Below, in pieces: positions 1 to 5,033 of a stretch of 7,184 nt of DNA. The DNA comes from Rhodoferax sp. (GTDB lineage Bacteria > Pseudomonadota > Gammaproteobacteria > Burkholderiales > Burkholderiaceae_C). Both the position numbers and the translations under genes were made by a program. Under the pieces are notes generated by a model. That model saw nothing but the letters and a program-made list of their open reading frames with translations, was not told the DNA's origin and did no database searches. The stretch's first letter is position 1. Each line of letters begins with the position of its first letter. Location of the stretch: positions 1-7,184 of the forward strand of contig JAIPDA010000120.1 in NCBI GenBank assembly GCA_021737905.1, given 5' to 3'.

Positions 1-1
1 C

Positions 2-925
2 AAACCAGCGGCGCGGGTTATCCATTCGGCGCGCGCAAGCGTCAAACCTTCTGCCGCCAAGACTTCCCCACCGGCGGCAAGCCCTTTGCCTGCCGGAGCC
101 CCGCCCGTCCTGGCCGCTGCACCCGCGCTGCCTGAGCCCGCGGCACCACCTTTGCCCGCCGCCCCGGCCGAAGCCCCGCCGGGCCAAACCGATACGCAGC
201 CGCAGGCCCAGGCACCCGCCGCGCAGGAAGAGACGCCGCCCGCTGTTTCAGCTACCGAGCCGCAGCCGGCTCAGTCGCCGTCAGCCCTCAGCATTCCCAG
301 CTCGGTGCGACTGACCTACAAAATGACCGGCTTGTCGCGCGGCCTGAACTACCACGCCAATGGCGAGTTAAATTGGCGGCGCGAAGCCAACCGCTACGAG
401 TCGAGCATGGTGGTCAGCGCGTTTTTGCTGGGTTCACGCTCGATGACCAGCGTGGGCGAAGTGACAGCCGATGGCCTGGCGCCCAAACGTTTTGGCGACA
501 AAGCCCGTAACGAGCTGGCCGCGCACTTTGACTCCGACAAGGGCAAGATCACCTTCAGCGCCAACCGGCCTGAATTGCCCTGGCAGCGCGGCGCGCAAGA
601 CCGGCTGAGCGTATTTTTTCAGCTTGCCGGCTTGTTGGCCGGCCAAGCTGGCGCAGTTCCGACGGGCACGCGCATTGCGCTGTACACCGTGGGCCCGCGC
701 GACGCCGAGACCTGGACTTTCATCGTCGAGACCATGGACAACCTGAGTCTGCCCGCGGGCGAGATCAAAGCCCTTCGGCTCACCCGCGAACCCAAGCGCG
801 AGTTCGACCAGAAAATTGAGACCTGGTTTGCGCCGTCCATGTCTTACTGGCCGGTACGCATCAAAATCACGCAGAGCAACGGAGATTTTGTGGACCAGCA
901 GCTGTCTGGAAGCAGCGAACCCTGA
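2..925 (+). CDS. DUF3108 domain protein, 5' end outside the window
   Basis: The reading frame is open from the first full codon at position 2 to the TGA at 923-925, with no ATG in the first 85 bases. The true start and probably an N-terminal membrane anchor therefore lie upstream of the window; the TTG at 86 is only the first possible alternative start. The first 90 to 100 visible residues are very rich in Ala and Pro (runs such as PALPEPAAPPLPAAPAEAPP), like the periplasm-spanning linker of TonB-type proteins. The remaining 200 or so residues match the DUF3108 fold as I know it from Burkholderiales: an opening strand with RLTYKMTGLSRGLNY, then GLAPKRFGDKARNE, then DKGKITFSANRPE, then AQDRLSVFFQL, ending in a predicted beta-rich part (ETWFAPSMSYWPVRIKI). 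The molecular function of the family is not established; an envelope location is inferred from the linker. A 52-bp gap separates it from the next gene. I am sure of the family and unsure of the role. Confidence 0.85.
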   Translation, partial: KPAARVIHSARASVKPSAAKTSPPAASPLPAGAPPVLAAAPALPEPAAPPLPAAPAEAPPGQTDTQPQAQAPAAQEETPPAVSATEPQPAQSPSALSIPSSVRLTYKMTGLSRGLNYHANGELNWRREANRYESSMVVSAFLLGSRSMTSVGEVTADGLAPKRFGDKARNELAAHFDSDKGKITFSANRPELPWQRGAQDRLSVFFQLAGLLAGQAGAVPTGTRIALYTVGPRDAETWTFIVETMDNLSLPAGEIKALRLTREPKREFDQKIETWFAPSMSYWPVRIKITQSNGDFVDQQLSGSSEP

Positions 926-928
926 GCC

Positions 929-958
929 TTGAATTCACGCAAAATGGTGCCATCTAAC
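929..958 (+). promoter_or_regulatory. Possible sigma70-like promoter of the DUF3567 gene
   Basis: A TTGAAT box (929-934, four of six to TTGACA) is followed after 18 bp by TCTAAC (953-958, four of six to TATAAT). It lies in the 52-bp gap before the DUF3567 gene and would put the RNA start just upstream of its ribosome binding site. An overlapping CAAAAT at 940-945 is an alternative -10 box but has no good partner. This is pattern matching only, and read-through from the DUF3108 gene is equally possible because no terminator is visible between the genes. Confidence 0.3.
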
Positions 959-977
959 GCCAAAGGATATTCAGTTT

Positions 978-1268
978 ATGCACATGCTCTACGATTCAGA
1001 TTCTTTTGCGGTGATGCAAATACAAGCCAACGCTGAAAGCGCAGACGCCAGCGCGTCAGCAGCGCCGGCAAAGCCGCAACTGGCGCGAAATGGCTTTGAA
1101 ATCGTGGACAAACGCTCTGGCAAAGAGGTGTACCTCGATGGCTCCTGGGCTGAGTTGTTTCAGCAACGCCTGGACGGCTGGCAGCAAAAAACGCCGACCG
1201 AAGAAGAAATCGAAGAGATTTTGGAGAGTTACGCAGAGCTTGCCCAGATGCCTGTTGTGATGCATTGA
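978..1268 (+). CDS. DUF3567 family small protein
   Basis: This 96-residue soluble acidic protein has the layout of the DUF3567 family: a conserved N-terminus MHMLYDSDSFAVMQI, a variable Ala/Ser-rich stretch (about residues 16-35), the core GFEIVDKRSGKEVYLDGSWAE (about residues 39-59), an acidic helix (TPTEEEIEEILESYAEL) and the typical ending PVVMH. From memory the family is about 80-100 residues long and nearly confined to Burkholderiales; no biochemical function is known to me. The ATG at 978 is preferred over the in-frame ATG at 984 because AAAGGA (962-967) lies 10 bp upstream and because family members begin with an M-x-M-(I/L)-Y pattern. The Ala/Ser insert after residue 15 appears longer than in the members I recall. 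The gene converges on the AbrB transporter gene, with only 7 bp between the two stop codons and no clear terminator. No signal peptide or membrane segment is visible. Confidence 0.88.
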   Translation: MHMLYDSDSFAVMQIQANAESADASASAAPAKPQLARNGFEIVDKRSGKEVYLDGSWAELFQQRLDGWQQKTPTEEEIEEILESYAELAQMPVVMH

Positions 1269-1275
1269 GCCTGCC

Positions 1276-2382
1276 TTATTTGGCTGCGCTCAGCCTCAGC
1301 CAGCCGCGGAACATGGGCTCAGTAAGCAGCAGCACCGCAGCCACCCGCGTCACATGAAAAGCCGTCACCAGCGGCACGCCCAGCTGTAAGACCTTGGCCG
1401 TGATAGACATCTCCGCAATGCCGCCCGGCGCAACGCCCAATATCAGCGTGGCCCATGGCAGGCCCGAGGCCCAAGACAGCAGCCAGGCAAACCCAACGCA
1501 CAGCAAAATCATGGCCACGGTGGTGAAGGCCACCGAGAGCATCCAGCGCGGCGCCATGCGGATGAAACCCGGCGTGAAACGCACCCCCAGCCCGATCGCC
1601 AGCACCAGCTGCGCTGCATTGGTCATGGGCTGTGGCAGGGCCGACAGGTTCACGCCAGTGGCGGTCAGCAGTATGGACATGCCCAGCGCACCCAAAAACC
1701 AGGGGTTGCTGCCGCGCAAACGCAGCATCAGCCAGCAACCCGCACCTGTCAGCAGCAGCCACAATGCCAGGCCAGGCCAGGCCACCACGCGCGGCCCCGG
1801 CAAACTCATGTCCAGGCCATGCATGCCGCTCAACTGCATGCCGAAAGGAACAATCAGCGTGACCATCAAAATGCGCAGACTGTGGGCCGCGGCGATCAAT
1901 TCTGTCTGGCCGCCAAAGCGCTCGCCCAAAATCGTCATTTCAGAGGCGCCGCCTATGGGTGATGCAAAGTGAGTGGTCAAGCGCGTCACCCCGGGAATGT
2001 GCATCAGCCCCGGGCGGGCATGCAGCCTGAACAAGAAGGCGCCGGCCAGAAAGCCCAGCACCAGCGCCCAAACAATGCCCAGCGAAATCACCCACCACAG
2101 GCCCAGCAACATACTCAGCACCTGCGGCGTGAAATACAAGCCCAGTGCCCCGCCAATCACCCACTGCCCCGTGTTGCGCAGCGGTGTAGCGCTGGCTGCA
2201 GGGCCGCCGGTCATGGTGAGCAGCGCAGTCGATAAAAGCGGGCCCATCATCCAGGGCAAGGGGGTGTGCAAGGCGGCGCACAGCAGGGCAGCGGCCAGGG
2301 CCAGCAAAAGCGTCAGCACAATGCGCGTGGCCGGCCTGTTCATGAGGTTTCGGAAAAATCGGACAAGAACAGGTGCAGACAT
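1276..2382 (-). CDS. AbrB family membrane transporter/permease
   Basis: This is a very hydrophobic inner-membrane protein of the AbrB family (older annotation: ammonia monooxygenase-like, COG3180). The family's internal duplication is clear. The first half has PLPWMMGPLL, then NTGQWVIGGALGLYFTP, then PIGGASEMTILGERFGG and HSLRILMVTLIVP. The second half repeats this as NPWFLGALG, NAAQLVLAIGLGVRFTP, PGGIAEMSITAKVLQLG and HVTRVAAVLLLTEP. The paired GGASEM/GGIAEM and LGLYFTP/LGVRFTP motifs are the diagnostic signs. Roughly ten hydrophobic segments are visible. The substrate is unknown; the family is also linked in name to the E. coli AbrB regulator-of-aidB annotation, which does not prove a role. 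I chose the ATG at 2382 (368 residues, MSAPVLVRFF), near the usual length of about 350. The frame stays open to an ATG at 2439 (387 residues), but that start leaves 12 bp to the divergent chaN start and has no ribosome binding site. The ATG at 2343 (355 residues) is also possible. None of the three has a good Shine-Dalgarno. Confidence 0.9.
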   Translation of the reverse strand: MSAPVLVRFFRNLMNRPATRIVLTLLLALAAALLCAALHTPLPWMMGPLLSTALLTMTGGPAASATPLRNTGQWVIGGALGLYFTPQVLSMLLGLWWVISLGIVWALVLGFLAGAFLFRLHARPGLMHIPGVTRLTTHFASPIGGASEMTILGERFGGQTELIAAAHSLRILMVTLIVPFGMQLSGMHGLDMSLPGPRVVAWPGLALWLLLTGAGCWLMLRLRGSNPWFLGALGMSILLTATGVNLSALPQPMTNAAQLVLAIGLGVRFTPGFIRMAPRWMLSVAFTTVAMILLCVGFAWLLSWASGLPWATLILGVAPGGIAEMSITAKVLQLGVPLVTAFHVTRVAAVLLLTEPMFRGWLRLSAAK

Positions 2383-2404
2383 CGCAACAGCCGGCCAGCA
2401 GCTC

Positions 2405-2432
2405 AAAAAAACGGCGACGGTTTTTTGTCGCC
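2405..2432 (-). terminator. Intrinsic-terminator-like hairpin with U-tract before the AbrB gene
   Basis: Read on the minus strand, GGCGAC (2432-2427) and GTCGCC (2418-2413) form a perfect 6-bp stem around the loop AAAAAACC. The stem is followed by one G and seven T residues (2411-2405), which is the layout of a rho-independent terminator. It lies just upstream of the preferred AbrB start (2382) and inside the frame if the 2439 start is used. A second, mutually exclusive pairing exists: the A run plus C (2406-2412) with G plus the T run (2420-2426), a 7-bp arm with a 7-base loop. It could stop antisense transcription coming leftward through chaN, act on the transporter's own leader, or be chance. 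There is no direct evidence that it terminates. Confidence 0.45.
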
Positions 2433-2439
2433 AAAGCAT

Positions 2440-2446
2440 TAGTATC
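2440..2446. promoter_or_regulatory. Candidate shared -10 element of divergent chaN and AbrB genes
   Basis: TAGTAT (2440-2445) on the plus strand matches TATAAT at four of six positions and ends 6 bp before the chaN ATG. The same bases read on the minus strand give GATACT (2446-2441), also four of six. Partly symmetrical -10 boxes that fire in both directions are known in bacteria, and this spot lies between the two divergent starts. No convincing -35 box is seen for either direction, so the call is weak. Confidence 0.3.
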
Positions 2447-2451
2447 GCCGT

Positions 2452-3291
2452 ATGTTGAACTTTTCTCTGGCACCCCGCATCGCCCGCCTGCTGTCGGCCA
2501 CCGCCCTGCTGCTGAGCCTGGGCGCTTGCAGTCTGCAGCCCCGGCTGTCTGACGAAGAACGCCTGGCCGCCTGGTTACCGGCCGACGTGCTGCTGCTTGG
2601 CGAGCAACATGACGCCGTTGCGCACCAGCGCGTGCAGCAAGGCCTTGTGGCGACACTGGCCGGGCGCGGCCAACTCGCGGCGCTGGCGCTGGAGATGGCA
2701 GACAGCGGCACCAGCACCGCCGGCTTGCCTAGCGATGCCAGCCCGGAGCAGGTACGCGCATCGCTGAAATGGGACGACACGGCCTGGCCCTGGGTGGCCT
2801 ATGGCCCGGTGGTGATGTCAGCGCAGCGCGCAGGTGTTCCGGTTTTGGGTGCGAACTTGCCGCGCGGCGACATGCGCGCCAGCATGGCCGACTCGCAGCT
2901 GGATCTGCGACTGCCTGCACCGGCCTTCAAAGCGCAGCAGCAGCTCATACGCCAAGGCCATTGCGATCTCTTGCCCGAGGGCCAGATCACACCCATGACC
3001 CGCATTCAGATCGCGCGTGACCGCCGCATGGCCGACACGCTGGCCAAGGCCGTGCAGCCGGGCAAGGTGGTGGTGCTGATCAGTGGCAGCGTGCATGCCG
3101 ACAAGCTGCTCGGCGTACCCCAGCACCTGCCGGCCGGCTTGCAAGTCAAAAGCGTGCGCCTGCTGGCCGGCGGGAAAAGCCTGCCAGGCGAGGCATTCGA
3201 CAGCGTCTGGGCCACTGAAGCCACCCCCGACAAAGACTATTGCGCCGGCCTGCGCGAGCAGTTTAGAAAGCCCGCGACGGCGAAAAGCTGA
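2452..3291 (+). CDS. chaN: ChaN family haem/iron-binding lipoprotein
   Basis: This 279-residue protein belongs to the ChaN/Cofac_haem_bdg family (PF04187), lipoproteins thought to bind haem and take part in iron acquisition. A signal peptide with a positively charged start and hydrophobic core ends in a lipobox LGAC with Cys26. The next residue is Ser, not Asp, which favours the outer membrane. Family motifs appear in order: VLLLGEQHD (residues 46-54), LALEMAD (78-84), YGPVVMSAQRAGVPVLGANLPRG (a run split here as 117-126 and 127-139), GHC (169-171), QIARDRRMA (186-194) and LISGSVHADKLLGVP (209-223, His215). Length fits the family (about 270-300). The ATG at 2452 is the only start that keeps the whole signal peptide. 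No Shine-Dalgarno precedes it and a -10-like box ends 6 bp upstream, so the mRNA may be leaderless. The gene ends in a repeat-filled gap facing the aminotransferase gene. No iron-regulatory (Fur) box was recognised upstream. Confidence 0.9.
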   Translation: MLNFSLAPRIARLLSATALLLSLGACSLQPRLSDEERLAAWLPADVLLLGEQHDAVAHQRVQQGLVATLAGRGQLAALALEMADSGTSTAGLPSDASPEQVRASLKWDDTAWPWVAYGPVVMSAQRAGVPVLGANLPRGDMRASMADSQLDLRLPAPAFKAQQQLIRQGHCDLLPEGQITPMTRIQIARDRRMADTLAKAVQPGKVVVLISGSVHADKLLGVPQHLPAGLQVKSVRLLAGGKSLPGEAFDSVWATEATPDKDYCAGLREQFRKPATAKS

Positions 3292-3308
3292 AAGGCAGGG
3301 CCAGAGGA

Positions 3309-3359
3309 TGGATTCCTGCCCCCCGATCAGGTCGAGGGCAGGCTTCGCAGGAATGACGG
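3309..3359 (-). repeat. Palindromic repeat element, long hairpin type
   Basis: This element begins 17 bp after the chaN stop codon. ATTCCTGC (3312-3319) pairs perfectly with GCAGGAAT (3347-3354). Inside it CTGCCC (3316-3321) can instead pair with GGGCAG (3336-3341), extended by CGA (3324-3326) with TCG (3332-3334). The flank GACGGG (3355-3360), read on the minus strand as CCCGTCATTCC, is the familiar head of the dispersed chromosomal repeats whose translations give peptides of the VIPAKAGIQ and RHSRESGNP type. The orientation is therefore opposite to the tandem array that follows. It may double as a transcription end signal for chaN, but there is no U-tract. Confidence 0.75.
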
Positions 3360-3365
3360 GAGAGC

Positions 3366-3378
3366 GCGGAAATGACGG
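3366..3378 (-). repeat. Truncated repeat head facing the tandem array
   Basis: CGCGGAAATGACGG (starting at 3365 or 3366) reads on the minus strand as CCGTCATTTCCGCG, the head of the same palindromic repeat without its second arm. Its ATGACGG (3372-3378) forms a perfect 7-bp inverted repeat with CCGTCAT (3386-3392), the start of the first array unit, across a 7-bp spacer. This marks the junction between the minus-oriented and plus-oriented repeats. Confidence 0.55.
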
Positions 3379-3385
3379 CCCCAGT

Positions 3386-3600
3386 CCGTCATCCTCGCGA
3401 ACGCGGGTAACCATCCTCCATGCCGTCGTCCTGGCGAACGCGGGGATCCATCCTCCATGCCGTCATCCTCGCAACCGCGGGGATCCATCCTCCATGCCGT
3501 CGTCCTGGCGAACGCGGGGATCCATCCTCCATGCCGTCGTCCTGGCGAACGCGGGGATCCATCCTCCATGCCGTCATCCTCGCGAACGCGGGGATCCATG
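3386..3600 (+). repeat. Tandem array of six 37-bp palindromic repeat units
   Basis: Six units begin with CCGTC at 3386, 3423, 3460, 3497, 3534 and 3571, an exact 37-bp period; the last is cut to 30 bp. Each holds an imperfect palindrome (in unit 6, ATCCTCGCGAACGCGGGGAT at 3576-3595, 9-bp arms with one mismatch around AA) followed by the linker CCATCCTCCATG. Units 2, 4 and 5 are identical. Units 1, 3 and 6 carry a second form with CATCCTC instead of CGTCCTG; unit 3 also has AACC in place of GAAC. The core is a diverged copy of the dispersed repeat usually written GTCATTCCCGCG...CGCGGGAAT. The array and the elements before it fill the whole 3292-3609 gap between two convergent genes, ending 9 bp short of the aminotransferase stop. 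Because 37 is not a multiple of 3, all frames stay open through it; these frames are not genes. Confidence 0.93.
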
Positions 3601-3609
3601 CCCCTGTCT

Positions 3610-4950
3610 TCAGGCGTGCTGCTGGATGGCGTCTGCCACCACGTTGACCATGCGGTCTATGTGTTCTTTTTCCACGATGTACGGCGGGCACAGCACCACG
3701 TTTTCACCGGCCGGGCGAACCAGCACGCCGTGGTGAAAGCAGGTCATGAACACGTCATAAGCACGCTTGCCCGGCGCGCCGGGAATAGAGGCCATTTCGA
3801 CGGCGCCGGCCAGCCCCAGGCTGCGGATGCCGATCACCGTGGGCAGGCCCTTGATGCCGCTGTGCAGTGCGTCGCCCAGCACCGGGCCCATCTGGCCGGC
3901 GCGTTCGAACAACTTGTCTTGCTTGAACAACTCCAGCGTGGCGATGGCCGCCGCGCAGGCCACCGGGTGGCCCGAGTAGGTGTAGCCGTGAAAGAACTCG
4001 ATGGCGTGCTCGGGGCTGCCGGCGTTGGCGTTCATCATGGTGTCGTAGATACGGTCGCTACAGACCACGCCACCCAGCGGAATCACGCCGTTGGTCACGC
4101 ACTTGGCAAAGTTCAGCATGTCGGGCACAACGCCGTAATAGTCGGCGCCGAAGTTGGTGCCCATGCGGCCAAAGCCGGTGATGACCTCGTCAAAGATCAG
4201 CAAGATGCCGTGCTTGTCGCAGATCTCGCGCAGGCGCTTGAGGTAGCCCTGCGGCGGCAGGTACCAGCCCGCGCTGCCGGCCACCGGCTCAACGATCACG
4301 GCGGCGATGTTGCTGGGGTCATGCAGCGGCAGGATGCGGTTTTCGAGTTCGAGCAGCAAGTCTTCCTGCCAGACCGGCTCCTGGTTGTGGATGTAGGCAT
4401 GGTTCACCGGGTCGTGAATGAAACGCATGTGGTCCACCCGCGGCAGCAGCGCCGTGCCGTAGGCCTTGCGGTTGGAAGGAATGCCGCCCACGCTCATGCC
4501 GCCAAAACCCACGCCGTGGTAGCCGCGCTCGCGGCCAATGAACATGTTGCGGTGGCCTTCGCCGCGCGCGCGGTGGTAAGCCAGCGCCACCTTGAGCGAG
4601 GTATCTGCAGCTTCCGAACCTGAGTTGCAAAACAGCACCTTGTTCAAATCACCGGGCGCCATGTGGGCGATCATCTCGGCGGCCTTGAAAGCCTGGTCGT
4701 TGCTGGCCTGAAACGCCGTGGCGTAGTCCAGCGTGTCGAGTTGCTTTTTGATGGCTTCGTTGATGGGCTTACGGTTATGGCCCGCGCCCACGCACCACAG
4801 GCTGGAAATGCCGTCGAGCACCTGGCGCCCGTCGTGCGTGGTGAAGTGCATGCCGTCGGCCGCCACAAACACGCGCGGGTCTTTGTGAAAGCTGCGGTTC
4901 GGCGTGAAGGGCAGCCAGTGATGTGTCATGTTGATGTCTTGCAAGGCCAT
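3610..4950 (-). CDS. Class III omega-aminotransferase (beta-alanine:pyruvate type)
   Basis: This 446-residue PLP enzyme is a class III aminotransferase close to the Pseudomonas omega-amino acid:pyruvate transaminase, from which I recall matching blocks: HWLPFTPNRSFHKDPR (residues 11-26), LDGISSLWCVGAGHNRKPI (45-63), NSGSEAADTSLK (109-120, phosphate-binding turn), RGYHGVGFGGMSVGGI (142-157), AAVIVEPVAGSAG (216-228), LLIFDEVITGFGR (250-262, with Asp254 that contacts the PLP ring nitrogen), FAKCVTNG (281-288, with the Schiff-base Lys283) and FHGYTYSGHPVACAA (320-334). It should transfer the amino group of an omega-amino acid or amine to pyruvate in the cytoplasm; the exact donor cannot be read from sequence. 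Length is normal and all key residues are present. The ATG at 4950 is supported by GGGAGAA (4962-4956) five bases upstream. The gene is divergent from purU (83-bp gap) and runs into the repeat array at its 3' end. Confidence 0.93.
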   Translation of the reverse strand: MALQDINMTHHWLPFTPNRSFHKDPRVFVAADGMHFTTHDGRQVLDGISSLWCVGAGHNRKPINEAIKKQLDTLDYATAFQASNDQAFKAAEMIAHMAPGDLNKVLFCNSGSEAADTSLKVALAYHRARGEGHRNMFIGRERGYHGVGFGGMSVGGIPSNRKAYGTALLPRVDHMRFIHDPVNHAYIHNQEPVWQEDLLLELENRILPLHDPSNIAAVIVEPVAGSAGWYLPPQGYLKRLREICDKHGILLIFDEVITGFGRMGTNFGADYYGVVPDMLNFAKCVTNGVIPLGGVVCSDRIYDTMMNANAGSPEHAIEFFHGYTYSGHPVACAAAIATLELFKQDKLFERAGQMGPVLGDALHSGIKGLPTVIGIRSLGLAGAVEMASIPGAPGKRAYDVFMTCFHHGVLVRPAGENVVLCPPYIVEKEHIDRMVNVVADAIQQHA

Positions 4951-4995
4951 GGCCGTTCTCCCGGTGAATTAAAGGCTGCTGGTGTCGTAGATCAT

Positions 4996-5024
4996 TTTGC
5001 ACCGATGCCTGTGCCTGCCACAAT
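4996..5024 (+). promoter_or_regulatory. Candidate purU promoter, nearly leaderless
   Basis: TTTGCA (4996-5001, four of six to the -35 consensus) and CACAAT (5019-5024, four of six to the -10 consensus) are separated by the optimal 17 bp. The -10 box ends 9 bp before the purU ATG, so RNA would start only about 2-3 bases before it. The bases between, AGCCCCCTG, contain no Shine-Dalgarno. The promoter occupies the 83-bp gap shared with the divergent aminotransferase gene. Confidence 0.45.
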
Positions 5025-5033
5025 AGCCCCCTG

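Noticed and set aside
86..88. TTG at 86 as the true start of the DUF3108 gene
   Set aside because: The frame is open to the left edge with the same Ala/Pro-rich composition, no ribosome binding site precedes the TTG, and the protein would lack its membrane anchor. A gene cut by the window edge explains it better.
1266..1295. Bidirectional terminator between the DUF3567 and AbrB genes (GGCTG/CAGCC stem at 1282-1295, TGAGC/GCTCA arms)
   Set aside because: The stem is only 5 bp, lies within the AbrB coding end and has no T-tract on either strand. Too weak to call.
1766..1784. Short tandem repeat GCCAG x3.8 inside the AbrB gene
   Set aside because: It encodes ordinary residues (WPGLALW) of a membrane segment, and such short repeats are common by chance in GC-rich coding DNA.
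1940..2656. A 238-codon minus-strand open frame across the AbrB-chaN start region
   Set aside because: It overlaps both the AbrB and chaN genes in the wrong frame, has an Arg/Ala/Cys-rich composition typical of GC-rich shadow frames, and shows no recognisable domain.
3386..3600. CRISPR array
   Set aside because: The period is 37 bp in total with no unique spacers; the whole unit repeats, including the linker. No cas gene is present.
3083..4623. Long open plus-strand frames through the repeat array (3083-3736 and 3457-4623), with repeated peptides such as VLANAGIHPPCRHPRERGDP
   Set aside because: A 37-bp period without stops keeps every frame open, and the rest of the longer frame is antisense to the well-supported aminotransferase gene. 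Peptides of this kind are known spurious translations of dispersed palindromic repeats.
4951..5024. A minus-strand promoter for the aminotransferase gene (TTGTGG at 5024-5019 with CAAAAT 18 bp on)
   Set aside because: The -35 match is only three of six and overlaps the better purU promoter; not strong enough to list.
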